From the NCBI GenBank assembly GCA_947683425.1, contig CANTUQ010000043.1, positions 12,076,501-12,140,500 on the forward strand: DNA of 64,000 nt, read 5' to 3'. Below are positions 1-10,345 of the stretch, one piece after another. Source of the stretch: Excoecaria cochinchinensis (taxonomy: Eukaryota > Streptophyta > Magnoliopsida > Malpighiales > Euphorbiaceae). Below the pieces are notes generated by a model, which ran no database searches, was not told the origin of the DNA, and saw only the letters and a list, made by a program, of their open reading frames with translations. Position 1 is the first letter of the stretch, and each line of letters opens with the position of its first letter. The translations under genes were made by a program, and so were the position numbers.

Positions 1-841
1 CTCTAGTAGCCGGACTAGGCTGCGACTTACTAGAGGGATTCCCTTGAGACTCACGTGACCTCTTTCCCGAAGAAGAACCTCCTCTAGAAGCCTTCTTCCT
101 CTGAGCTTTCTCCCTTAAAACATTCTCAGAGCGTTCTGCTATCAAAGCTGTCTGCACAATCTGATAGTAACTGACATCCAATGTCGACATCAACGAAACC
201 AACATTACCTTCAGAGACTCATTCAAACCCGCCTCAAAATGTTGACATCGGAACTCCTCGGGGAGAACTCCTTGTGGTGCATACTTGCTGAGTAGATTGA
301 ATTCCTTCTCATAATCAGCTATAAACAACACTCTCTGATGGAGACTCAAAAATTGCGCCCACCTAGCCTCCTTAAGTGCCTTAATCACATATTTATTTCG
401 AAACTCCCTTTCAAAGAACTCCCACGTCACAGGCTCGGGAGGCTGCAGATGTCTGAGCACTAGCGTCCACCAATCATAAGCCGAGCTCTGTAACAAGGAG
501 ACTACACACTCCACCTCTCTCTTCGGAGGGCAACGAATCTCCCTTAGCACCTGCTTAACTTTCTCAATCCAGGTTTTTGCTTTATCCGATTCATCCAAAC
601 TAGTTCCAAAGAAATCCTCCACTCCAAACTTTCGCATATTCTCTATCGGAGCTCTAGGGGCAGTAACTCTTTCCAAAACCCTGGCCATATCCTGAGATAT
701 CTTAAGCATAGCATCGAAAGGGACCGCAAGGGCCTCAGGTTGCACCCTAGGTGGCTGAGCCAGAGCCGAAATAGATGGATCTTGCTCTCGGGGATTCGCA
801 CTCTCAGCTGACCCCTCAAGTAATCCACGAGCAGACTCCAT
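1..841 (-). CDS. gag: Gag of a Ty3/gypsy retrotransposon (element G1), C-terminus outside window
   Basis: Open reading frame from an ATG at 841 down to the window edge, about 280 codons without a stop. It reads as a retrotransposon Gag capsid: an acidic, Pro-rich start, then the region around the motifs AYDWWTLVLRHL, VTWEFFEREFRNKYV and ADYEKEFNLLSKYAP, which match the conserved core of the plant Retrotrans_gag family. A basic, Ser-rich linker (QRKKASRGGSSSGKR) starts before the edge; a zinc knuckle and pol would follow outside the window. The ATG lies about 90 bases downstream (in element orientation) of the PBS at 931-948, the usual place for gag. The frame is undamaged, unlike every other gag here, so G1 may be one of the younger insertions. 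The lineage is probably a chromovirus such as Tekay; that is inferred from the PBS and gag style only. Confidence 0.9.
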   Translation of the reverse strand, partial: MESARGLLEGSAESANPREQDPSISALAQPPRVQPEALAVPFDAMLKISQDMARVLERVTAPRAPIENMRKFGVEDFFGTSLDESDKAKTWIEKVKQVLREIRCPPKREVECVVSLLQSSAYDWWTLVLRHLQPPEPVTWEFFEREFRNKYVIKALKEARWAQFLSLHQRVLFIADYEKEFNLLSKYAPQGVLPEEFRCQHFEAGLNESLKVMLVSLMSTLDVSYYQIVQTALIAERSENVLREKAQRKKASRGGSSSGKRSRESQGNPSSKSQPSPATR

Positions 842-930
842 TAAACTACAAAACATACACAATGATTCGCATCAGGCCAACACAACACTAGACATACGCT
901 CTATCTTACACTAGACCATAAATGTCTAAA

Positions 931-948
931 CCTATTGCTCTGATACCA
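931..948 (-). other. Primer binding site of G1 (initiator Met tRNA type)
   Basis: On the minus strand this reads TGGTATCAGAGCAATAGG. TGGTATCAGAGC is the well-known plant PBS complementary to the 3' end of initiator methionine tRNA. It lies a few bases inside the LTR end at 954, and gag follows. It fixes the orientation of G1 as minus strand. Confidence 0.93.
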
Positions 949-953
949 CAAAA

Positions 954-3290
954 TGTAACACCCCTTACCTATACGTAGGAAGCTTTATCCTTGGAGGAGG
1001 ATGAAGGGTCCCGATATATGAAAGTTGTCACGCAAAACCTCAAACACAAACATACAATAATAAATCATACACTCAAAGCAGTAAAATAAAATTTCTTAAA
1101 CAATGAACCAAGGCTGAAAACAAAAGGGTACTATATTATTAATGTAAATAATAATCCTTACATATCATATTACAAAAGTGTCGTAGCACAAGAGATCGCT
1201 TACCAATTGGTATCAAACCAACATACAAAAGAAGAACTTACATCAATAGTTTCATTACAAAATCATTAAACTATTACATATACAAAAAGAAGTACAATCC
1301 AGAACTATAAAATCTCTCTCCTAGTTGTGTCGGCCCTTCTAAAACGGATCACCCTGCTCACGGACTCCCACATCTTCCACACCTGCACGGATGAAACACC
1401 CGTGCTAAGCGAAATCGCTTAGTAGGGAAAAGCATAATGCAAACGACCACTTACAGTGGACGTCGAATACAAATCACATACACATGGTACATACTTAAAT
1501 CCATACTTAAACAATTCATCATACTGAAGATAATAATATCTTTTACCATTCAATCAAACATACAGTGCCAAATCAAAACTCATAATCACATAAGACCTGC
1601 TTATTCAAAAATAATGGATAGCGAGTAACGCATAATCATTCGAAATGCATGGATACCCGAGGGTATCAAAATCATTCTTTTCTTTTTATTTCAAAATGTT
1701 TTCGCATGGAATCTTAAACAAGATTCAAGTTAAATGGGGATCGCGTGGATCCAATTCATGGACCTGATCAGGGTCCAAAACGCATACGCATGGTTGCAGC
1801 AAACTGAACTCTATAGGCATGACTAGCATCCACTTAATTTGACTTTCGCAGGTTATGCATAAAGAAATCACCTCTAAATATCTCATACTGGTTATATAAA
1901 GCACTAGAAAATAAGACATACAAAATCCAATTATATTCAACATGCAACATGCGATACAATTTACCAAAAATATCATTTCGCTAAATTAAAATGCCAATTA
2001 ATGTCATTTACTAATTAATAATACACAAATAAAGATTAAAAACCCAAGTTAAAAGAAAAAGGATCGAAAAAGACACAAGTGAACATTTTACAGAAATGGG
2101 AGGCAGAAGCGTTTTACACGGCTGTATGGTTTACCCATACTGCCGTGTGAAACGGGGGAACACGAGTTGTACATGAGGGACACGACTCGTGTCGCTCCCA
2201 AATGTCTGTCGTAAGTCGTGTTCCAAAACACGACTTGTGGTAGAACTCCTCCCTCAGCAGGAGTCGTGCTGTGCGTGCACGAGTTGTGCTGCGCTCCACT
2301 GCTCGCCCGTCCTTCGCTAAACTGCACGACTCGTGCACGCCAAAGGCAGCACGAGTCGGACGAGCGGCCCTTCTTTAGAAAAACACGAATGAAGAACTTG
2401 AATCCAGTATGCGATCACTCGGGGGTATGCCCAATCATACCGCCGTGTGAAACGCACCAAACCCAGATTTTTCCCAGAAAAATCACCCAACTCAAAACTA
2501 AACTTCAACACATCTCAAAATTGATCAAATACCACAAAATTACTACTCATCAACATTCAAAGGCATACTCAATCACACTCATACCTCGATTTGCAAGTAA
2601 TTAACACCAAAACACAATTATTACCCCCAAACACACACAAAACCATAAATGTTCCCAAACCTCAAATTCTTCGACTCTAATCTCGGGCTCCACTTCCACT
2701 CGCAATTTCCTTGCCTTTGGGCTCTCTAGGAGGGTTTTCTGAACAAATAACCATCAAAGCAAACTTCAAAACTCAAACTCCCACAATAACCCAAATACCT
2801 AAAATAGAGAGAACAAGAGAAAAAAAGGAAGAACAACAAGCTAATACTTACCTAGAACAACTTAAGATTACCCAAAACTCACCAAGATTGCAGCTCCAAA
2901 GGGAAGATTCCAAGATAGAATAAGAAGAACACAAGAGGAAGAAGAGGAACGGGAAAAAGAAAGAAAACGGGAAAAAGAGATAAGGAAAATCTGACTTTTC
3001 TCACCTCTCTGCTCACTCACATACACCTTCTCATGCCACATGGCATCCCCCTATTAGAAGACTACCCCAACATAAACACAAAACTCATCCTCTTACATAC
3101 ACACAACCTAACCTCACTAAACATACCCTACTCCCACACACTTATTCACACCCAAGCACAACTCTACAACACCTAATATTTCAATTTAAATCATACACAT
3201 ACACATAATAACACATGCCACACTTAAACACACACATAAAATCACACACAAAAATGGCTCATACTACTAGGGTGACTACGGGGCGTTACA
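954..3290 (-). mobile_element. 5' LTR of gypsy element G1
   Basis: A 2,337-bp LTR. In element orientation it starts TGTAACGCCCC and ends GGGGTGTTACA, so its ends form an imperfect inverted repeat; the PBS follows the 954 end. The 3290 end abuts ACCCAAGTGTGAGGCG, which matches the interior of the E1 LTR (compare 12910-12930), so G1 inserted into the 5' LTR of E1. The partner LTR and target duplication lie outside the window. The interior is AT-rich except for a GC-rich block with short palindromes at about 2105-2455. ORFs within it look like chance frames. Confidence 0.88.
2105..2455. repeat. GC-rich palindrome cluster inside the G1 LTR
   Basis: Variants of CACGACTCGTG recur several times (for example about 2180-2195, 2216-2240, 2275-2290 and 2322-2360). 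Two hairpin-like units end in the same CCGTGTGAAACG: one near 2117-2152 with arms CACGGCTGTATGG and CCATACTGCCGTG, one near 2420-2453 with arms GGTATG and CATACC. The block stands out from the AT-rich LTR. Function unknown; it may be a regulatory part of U3. Confidence 0.6.
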
Positions 3291-3565
3291 ACCCAAGTGT
3301 GAGGCGAGAGGGCCATCTTAATGTTTTATTAGGGTGGGGCCTCCAAGACACGTTCAGTTTGCCCAAAATGGACATAGCAGCACTATCTTAGACTCATTGA
3401 GGCTAGAGAACCTTTCCCAAGATTCTATTGGGTAGCGACTCCAAGAAACCTCCTTGTTGCCCAAAAATGGACGCACTTGTAATTCCTTACAAGTTTTCAT
3501 GAACCTCCTCCCGATCGCCCTAAAAGAGGGCGGTTCGGGCGACTCGGGGTTCGACGTGCGTCACA
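3291..3565 (+). repeat. 3' end of the E1 5' LTR, cut by G1
   Basis: Nearly collinear with the last 280 bases of the 3' LTR (12909-13191), including GAGGCGAGAGGGCC, GGACATAGCAGC and the closing GCGTCACA. It contains GGGTAGCGACTCCA (about 3430-3443), which resembles the element's own PBS. Confidence 0.85.
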
Positions 3566-3566
3566 G

Positions 3567-3584
3567 TAGCGACTCTACTGGGGA
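3567..3584 (+). other. Primer binding site of E1 (Tat/Ogre type)
   Basis: TAGCGACTCTACTGGGGA directly follows the LTR end. It differs little from the TGGCGACTC-n-ACTGGGGA form seen in E2 (41951-41968, minus). PBSs of this type are attributed to an arginine tRNA in Tat/Ogre elements; I could not check the tRNA match. Confidence 0.8.
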
Positions 3585-4428
3585 AAATACTCGAGACTTC
3601 ACTTCGAAAGTACCTTGGTTAAAATTTAAAATTGAATTTTAATTTAAAAATTTCATCCTTTTTCCGAAACTGCATTGCATCTCATTACATCCTTAGATCT
3701 ATGCTAGTTTGGTCCCATTTTTAACCCAGGTGCATTCTCGAAGCATGACCCTATGTTCACTCAATGTAGGGAAGTGTTAAGGATAATCACCAGCCCAAGC
3801 CTCGTACCATCATGGTATATTAAATGGAGACCCGATCGGTTGTTATACTCGTGATGAGCTAGACCCGTTGGCAGGGACCATGCTTGAGTAGACCTAAAGT
3901 ATCATTACCTTGGCCAAAGGTCATGTAATGGAAATAGTTACTTCCCCCTAAGTGGTATGAACCTTAATACTATGCTTGCTGTATGGATTATTTTGTATTG
4001 GACAAACCCAGATGATTTGATTGGTCACCTAATTAAAGGCTTTTATGCCCCGATAGGCCCATGTCAACTTATTCGGACTACCTAAATATGCAACAATCAC
4101 AACTCATACGTCTGTGCATTAGTTAAGAGAGGTTATGCTGCCGATTTTTCACTGTGCGCCATACGTGTCCATCGGATTCCCTGTTAACCCATGGGCCAAT
4201 CCCACCTAGGAAAGAGACTATGACCTCATGTGCGGGAGCAATAAGGTTGGAAGGACCTATGTGCTTGCATGTGATTGGTGGATGTTGCATAAGCACGATC
4301 ATGCATTATATGTCATTCACGCATCATCCTAATGGGTTTGTTTTGCAGCCATTGTAAATCTGCCTAGGTGGTTAAGAGGTTCTCAGGGGCGATTAATCAG
4401 GAATCCTTTTTTCGAGCTACCAGAAAGG
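3585..4428 (+). other. E1 untranslated leader between PBS and gag
   Basis: About 840 bases without a credible gene. Segments such as the stretch around CAATGTAGGGAAGTGTTA and CTCGTACCATCATGGTAT recur in inverse orientation in the E2 leader (41500-41830), so this is element sequence. A pyrimidine-rich stretch ending TTTGTTTTGCAG (about 4338-4349) resembles a 3' splice site, and a similar one ends the E2 leader; a leader intron is possible but unproven. Confidence 0.65.
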
Positions 4429-5760
4429 GTGGAGTATCCAGATACTCCTTCAGTAACCAGCTACACTACTTCAAATCAATTCTCTATAGACTCTGAAATG
4501 GCCAAATCGCTAAGGGGGACAGATGTTACTAGGGCCTTGATAGCTGAAGAGGTGGGTAGAAGGTTCGAAGAGTTTGAGAATCGAATGATGGCTATTATGG
4601 CCACGGTGGCTCAGCCAGTCACACCACAAAACCTGATGCCTCTCCCCATGAGATAAAATGAACAGGAGGAGGTTAGAGAGGATCCACCAGAAGAGATACA
4701 TCCACCACTAGTAGACTTAAGGGCTGCCACGTCAGGAGGGCAGAGGAAAGGAGTAGCTCATAGATTGGAAGATGATCTAGATGAGGATGACTATGAGGAG
4801 CCAATGTCAGTAAGGGGGAAGGCGCCTCAGACCGAAGAAGCCATCTGGAAGAAGATGGAAGAGAAGTTTGAGGCTATGGCCAGAATGCTGACTAGGGGGC
4901 AAGGGATGAACCCCAAAGATAAGGAGCTGGAGGGAGAAGATTTGATCCTAATGAACTTTAAGTTGCCGAATGTCCCCAAATTTGATGGTACTTTCGATCC
5001 CACTACACACATAAAGCAGTACTCGCTGGTGATGAAGGGTACTACTTTAACAAAGAGACAGAAAATTGAATACTTCTGTCTGAGCTTAACTGGCCTAGGG
5101 GTGGATTGGTATCATGGGATAGATCGGAGGACAAAGGAGGACTGGGACTTGCTGACAGAGGAATTTCTCAGGCAGTATAATTGTAGCATGAGAATGAAGG
5201 TGACCTTAAAAGATCTGGAACTGTTGCAGCAGAAGTCAGGGGAATCATTCCATGAGTACCTGACCCGATGGAGGAACTGGGTAATGGAGATAAAAAGGAA
5301 GCCTAATACCTCAGATCAGATCAGGTTATTTATCAGGAATGCTAGTCCATATTTAAGAGAAGGGCTAAAAATGAAGGGACTCAAAGACTGGAAGTCACTT
5401 AAAGACATAGCCATTGAAGCTGAGGCCGAGCATCTGGATAAAATGGCTAAATCCGCAAACCTGGCCTTGGGCAAGAACAAGGGAAGCAGCAGTGATAATG
5501 GGGGCAATGATAGGGCAGCAGAAGTCTCAGCCACAGGAACGACTCCTAAATACCTCACTATCTCGGGTAGGCCATTATCTTGGCACTTCACCCGTCTAAT
5601 CAAGGAAGGGAAGTTACAACCCTTGCCAGCTGGGCCTGCCCCAAGTCAAGGAAAGCCTAGGCACAGGACGGACTGGTATTGTGCATATCACCAGTACACA
5701 GGGTTGTCATCCTCTATTCAAGAATTGGTGCCTGGCCTGGAAGAAGGAAGAAAGAATTAG
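4429..5760 (+). pseudogene. gag: E1 gag, one in-frame stop and truncated C-terminus
   Basis: One frame runs from 4429 to 5760 apart from a TAA at 4654-4656. The start may be 4429 or the ATG at 4498 (MAKSLRG). The N-terminal part has IAEEVGRRFEEFENRMM; the capsid core has LPNVPKFDGTFDPTTHI, YFCLSLTGLGVDWYHGI, LLTEEFLRQYN and SFHEYLTRWRNWVMEIKRKP, the same protein as the E2, E3 and E4 gags. The C-terminus reaches WYCAYHQYTG, the first half of the C-x2-H...H...C knuckle, and then runs into unrelated sequence, so the second half is lost and the knuckle cannot bind metal. In life this would coat the element RNA in virus-like particles. Confidence 0.88.
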
Positions 5761-6303
5761 AGTTGTTACAATGCCTTTCCTTTTATAAAGTGTATTCCTG
5801 AACTATGCACTTATTTCTCTTTTCTATTTTAATAATATGGGCTTTTCTTATATATGCATTGTCATATCTTATTGCATCAAGCATAAGTGATAATCATGAT
5901 TAAGGCATTGGTTTAATAAACATTGTTTCATTCAGTTTCAATAAATAGTAATCTTGGTTGCATCCAATTTGACTCCTAAATCGAGATAAAATTTGAGAGA
6001 ATTAAAATAAAATATGAAAATGTCTTTGCCTGAACCTATGAAGACATGCTAAGAGTTGATCGCGGAATCGCCAAGCACACCATTCCAACATACCCTGATC
6101 ATGGACCAGCCAAGCAAAAGCCTAGAAGACTTAGGCTAGAATGGGCAAAGAAGGTTAAAGAAGGATCCAAAAACAGAGATGAAGCCAATATCTTTTGTCA
6201 AAATTCAACACCCGACTTAGTTGGTCAGTGTGGTCCCACATCGAGAAGAGGAGGAGTGCGTGTATGTATAGACTATCAGGATTTGAACAAAGCTTATCCA
6301 TAA
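5761..6303 (+). pseudogene. E1 pol scrap: PR-RT linker and start of RT
   Basis: After about 240 decayed bases, 6046-6303 encodes LRVDRGIAKHTIPTYPDHGP and RLEWAKKVKE, matching the segment just before RT in E4 (PGIDRNVAEHAIPTYPGYKP), and then GGVRVCIDYQDLNKAYP, the first RT motif. The reading breaks there and an A-rich tract follows. Protease and the rest of RT are missing. Confidence 0.75.
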
Positions 6304-6430
6304 AAAAAAAGAATAGAAAAAGAACAAAAGAACAAACAAAAGAAAAGAAAAAAAAAGAACAAAACAAAAGACAGAAAAAAGAACAAAACAAAAAAAAACA
6401 ATAAAAAAAAGAGATAAGGAAAAGAATCAA
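6304..6430. repeat. A-rich low-complexity tract between opposed RT scraps
   Basis: About 125 bases almost entirely of A and G with some C (runs such as AAAAGAACAAAAG). It separates a plus-strand RT motif (ending 6303) from a minus-strand copy of the same motif (6431-6523). It could be a degenerate poly(A)-like insertion or repair filler. Confidence 0.6.
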
Positions 6431-6523
6431 TATGTAGAAAGGGAAGTCATCTTGAGGGCAAGTTTTGTTCAAATCCCGTTGATCTACACATGCCCGTACT
6501 TTGACATTTTTCTTGACCTCCAA
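6431..6523 (-). pseudogene. Inverted RT fragment inside E1
   Basis: Read on the minus strand it encodes VKVRACVDQRDLNKTCPQDD and FPFY, the same RT motif that stands just upstream on the plus strand (VCIDYQDLNKAYP). The DNA agrees with the sense strand of E3 and E4 RT (for example 51409-51480). The two copies therefore form an inverted pair around the A-rich spacer. Confidence 0.75.
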
Positions 6524-6639
6524 AAAGGTTCTATTGACTTACAATTGATACAGGTCACTCTAGCTTGGGAAGAGACATCATAAGGGAGGTACGCTCTACG
6601 GCCTCCAACGGACAAGGTCATCGAAAGGAATCCGACGTG

Positions 6640-7318
6640 CCAATATGGTCTCCCGCACCACGCAGGGTTCAAGGGCGGAAGGACAATTTATGGCTAAGGC
6701 TAGGAAGTTGCTACAGGGGTATGATGTTAGAGACCACAAGTCCTCTCTGTGTTGCCCTCAAACCAATGGGGCAAGAGAAGCTGCTAACAGGAAGGTTTTG
6801 ATCAATTTTGTTCAAAACTACAAAGGTTGGGCAGAGATGTTGCCTTTTGCATTTCGAAGCTAGAGAACCACCATTGAAACCTCTACAAGAGTCACCTTTT
6901 ATTCCTTGATTTAGGGGGCAGAAGCAGTAGGACCAGTCGAAGTAGAGCTCAAATCTTTAAGGACAGTCAAGGAAGCCTAGATTTTTGAAGCCGACTGGGT
7001 GCAGCAACGACGGCAGCAATCAAACACGTCAGACAAGGACAGGTCATGGGATTATCTCCACAATCAGATCTATCAGAAAATACTCTGCTCAATTATCCAG
7101 GAAGGAAGTCAGAAAGCAACCATCGAAAGAGGGAGGTTTAATCTTTAAGCAAATGAGTCCGAATGTTCTAGACGATGAGGCAAATTCAGACCGTGTAAGA
7201 AGGTCCATTTGTTCTTAAGGGGTTATTGTCCAAGGGAGCAGAGTTTCCGACAGACAGCGATGGAAGTAAATACGGAGAATCGATCAACAGTGACAGACCC
7301 AAGATATTCCATGGCTAA
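6640..7318 (+). pseudogene. E1 integrase core end and C-terminal domain, decayed
   Basis: Recognisable are CCPQTNGAREAANRKVLINF and GWAEMLPFAFRS, typical of the plant gypsy integrase core around the catalytic Glu (NGAREAANR), then, past stops and shifts, fragments IFKQMSPNVLDDEANS and finally GPFVLKGLLSKGAEF to a stop at 7316-7318, which matches the integrase C-terminal beta-barrel region. The zinc finger and the two catalytic Asp residues are absent. It lies where integrase belongs in a gypsy element, between RT scraps and the 3' noncoding region. Confidence 0.75.
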
Positions 7319-8559
7319 AGACTAAAAACCAAAAGAAGAGAATGAAAGCCCCACGGGTCGAAAACCGAAAAAAGGCGGCCTTACTAAAAATGGGCACCTT
7401 GTCAGGGTGAAAACCGAAAAAAGGCACCCTGGGCAAAAATTAGAGGCCTAAGAGAAAATATTCAATCAAGAAAACCCGAGAGGGCTGATTGATAATAGGA
7501 GTTGAATGCACCTAAGATGTTACTCATTGAGATTGAATAAAACTAGTGTTTTTGCATCACATGTCTAGTCATGGTCATTCTTATTGCTATATGGTGTATA
7601 TAGATAGAAATGCATGCATAAGCTAGGCATAAACATGCAATTAACTGATTAAGAGAAACCTGTTGCTGACATGAGGACATATGCTAGAGTAAGTCTTAAG
7701 GCAGTAAAAACAATTTTTCATGTGACAAATCCTCCTACCCTAAAAAAAAATTAAAAAATAAAAAAATAAAAAAGAGGCCGTTAGAGATAAAAACTGTGAC
7801 TGGCTCTCTAAGTAAAAGAAACCTGAAAGCAGGCTGTCTGTCCTACAAAAAATGAATAAAAGCTTCTGGAGTGAGTTGGGTTCATTTTAGGAAAAAAATT
7901 AGGCATATGGTTATGTGAAAATCCCCAAAGGGACGTATTTCCCGCTAAGAAAAGCTAGTGTGAAAATCCACAAGGGACGCACTACCTTTAAAATAATGAC
8001 TTTTGAAGCTTGGAGCGATAAGGCGGCATTACTTTGAATAACTTCCCTTTAGGCATATAGTGCATAATTAGGGACGCGAGTTAAAGTTTTAGGGGCAAAA
8101 TGCTCATTGACCGGAGGGGAAAGATGCATACAGGTTAGTTCTCTTTAAAAAGATTATGGGTCAGAGTCCCAAAAGCCAAGACGATGCTTTTCCAAATCCT
8201 TGGGGGCATCAAATAATGTGAGCAGCCGAGCAGTATGCTCAATGAATCCCTTAACCATCTAGGATGTGGTCTATCCATTTTTGTATCTCAAATGCAACTC
8301 ACATGCATAGATCTTTTTGCATTCAATCCTTTACGCGTATAGTTATGTACACCTAATTTTGTACATTAATCCTTTGTTTGTGTTTCGTGTATATAGCTTT
8401 ACGCATGCATTTCACACACATTATGCACGCACAATCTTTTGTATGTACTTTTGTGCTAATAACTTTGCAGGAAAAGGCCGAACCGAGGGATAGCTTCTGC
8501 AAGATGAAGTCAAGATGAAGACACCGCAAGTTGAAATCATGCGATAACTTGTAAAGTCC
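7319..8559 (+). other. E1 3' noncoding region with blocks conserved in E2 and E3
   Basis: No gene. Contains two copies of GAAAACCGAAAAAAGGC (about 7360-7430) and the paired motif GTGAAAATCC-n-AAGGGACG (about 7914-7980). The segment 7785-8270 matches, inverted, 24060-24600 in E2 and 46900-47140 in E3. Conservation of noncoding sequence across three copies suggests a cis role such as packaging or RNA structure, or simply recent common descent. Confidence 0.7.
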
Positions 8560-9135
8560 TTTATCAAGGCATTCTCAAGTCCTTTTCTCAAGGCATTTCA
8601 AATCTCTTTCGAACATTCTCAGTCTCTTCGGAGCATTATCTTTAAGTCCTCTTTCTAAAGCATTTTCAGTCTCTTCGGAGCATTATCTTTAAGTCTTTAA
8701 GTCCTCTTTCTAAGGCATTTTTAGTCTCTTTGGAGCATTATCTTTAAGTCCTCTTCCTAAGGCATTTTCAGTCTCTTCGGAGCATTATCTTTAAGTTCTC
8801 TTCCTAAGGCATTTTCAGTCTCTTCGGAGCATTATCTTTAAGTCCTCTTGCTAAGGCATTTTCAGCCTCTTCGGAGCATTATCTTTAAGTCCTCTTGCTA
8901 AGACATTTTCAGTCTCTTAGGAGCATTATCTTTAAGTCCTCTTGCTAAGGCATTTTCAGTCTATTCGGAGCATTATCTTTAAGTCCTCTTTCTAAGGCAT
9001 TCTCAATCTCTTCGGAACATTACCTCTAAGTCCTTTTTTCAAGGCATTTTCAGTCTCTTCAGAGCATTATCCCTTAAGTCCTTCTTCTAAGACGTTCCCA
9101 ATCTCTTCAAAGCATTAAGTTTTTTCCAAATCTTT
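8560..9135 (+). repeat. E1 tandem array, about 47-bp monomer
   Basis: About twelve imperfect copies of a unit built around CTTTAAGTCCTCTTNCTAAG then GCATTTTCAGTCTCTTCGGA then GCATTAT. The middle copies are nearly identical; the edges are degenerate. It sits between the coding part and the polypurine tract, the position where Tat/Ogre elements are known to generate tandem repeats. Confidence 0.88.
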
Positions 9136-9339
9136 TCAATCTAAGGGAATGTTCGTGCTTTGTAGCCTGGGTAACGGCTTGGGAACAACCAACCCTCCTT
9201 TAGGGGGCACACGTCCGACATCTACCCCAGCAAATATGTACTACCACAAGTACGCACCTCTTTTATATACCTTGCACGTTTGCTTCTCCCTTTTTTGTAA
9301 GAAAAGTGGTTCAGGATAAGCGTCAGCAATGACAATAAA

Positions 9340-9750
9340 GAACAAGTCACCGTGCCGACCCAAGGATGGTCAACAGACAGACACCATGCAAGCCGGAATG
9401 AGGATAGCGGGACACAAGCGATAGAACAGATCGCAACAGAGGTTGTAGTTAGATAACACTGCATCTCACAGACACAGTGCAAGCCAAGATGAGGCCAGCG
9501 GGACACATGCGATAGAACAAATTTCAAGCGGGTTGTAGTTAGAGAACACTACCTCTTACATCACTCAGACACCGTGCAAGCCAAGACTAGGCTAGCGATG
9601 CACATGCAATAGAATAAATTGCAATTGGGTTGCAGTTGGATAACACTGCCTCTCACGACAGTCAGGAATCGTGCGGGCCGAGACGAGGCCAGCAGAATGA
9701 AGGTGGTTGAATGAATCGTCAAAGGGTTGCGGTAAAATACACTACAAGTC
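9340..9750 (+). repeat. E1 second tandem array, about 91-97 bp monomer
   Basis: Roughly four diverged copies of a unit containing GATAGAACARAT, GGTTGTAGTTAGA, AACACTGC and ACACNGTGCAAGCCNAGA. It differs entirely from the 47-bp array just upstream. Confidence 0.75.
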
Positions 9751-9794
9751 GGCAGCGAGGGGTCACCAGCTCGAACACCCCGTGGAAGGCAAAG

Positions 9795-9877
9795 GGCTGC
9801 CTCAGGTACGCATCTCTTTCCTTATTCTCTGAATTTTGGCTCATCTAGGCACTAGTGCCCCCAAAATTGGGGGCAAC
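9795..9877 (+). other. E1 conserved box and polypurine tract
   Basis: TTCTCTGAATTTTGGCTCA then CTAGGCACTAGTGC leads into AAAATTGGGGGCAAC, directly before the LTR start TGTAGACAC. The same box stands beside the LTR of E2, E3 and E4. The purine-rich end is the likely primer for plus-strand DNA synthesis. Confidence 0.8.
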
Positions 9878-10336
9878 TGTAGACACTAGGTCCTGAGACA
9901 GTCCAAATCAGGGTTACCCAATGAGGATTATATTTCTCTAAAATAGCCGAAGAACTGAAGCACAAGACTCTATCTCCAAATTTTGTGTTTTCTAAAAAAG
10001 AATTGACTTTGAAGGAAAAAATAATTTTCCTGACTGCTTTCTTTCAGAATTTTCAATGCTTAAAAAAGGGGTTCCTTTTCTGGACATCTATTTTTCGAAA
10101 AAAAAACTAAAAACATATAAAAATTATAATTATTAAGTAAATAAATAAATATCTAAAATAATAAAATAAAAAAGAGAAAAAAAGGGATTAATTAATAAAA
10201 ATATATAATTATGGAGAGAAATTAAAATGAACCAAAAGTAATTCAAAATAAGAGGATATTTAGAGATAAATGGAGGCAGAAATATAAGGAGGAAATCAGG
10301 GAGAAAATCAAGAGCGAGATCTGCCTAAAATTGGAA

Positions 10337-10345
10337 TATAAAAGG
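10337..10345 (+). promoter_or_regulatory. TATA box of the E1 LTR
   Basis: TATAAAAGG in U3, about 460 bases into the LTR, followed by purine-rich sequence. Transcription would be expected to start about 30 bases downstream. Confidence 0.6.

Noticed and set aside
2218..2604. 128-codon frame in the G1 LTR
   Set aside because: Spans the GC-rich palindrome block of an LTR; no recognisable domain.
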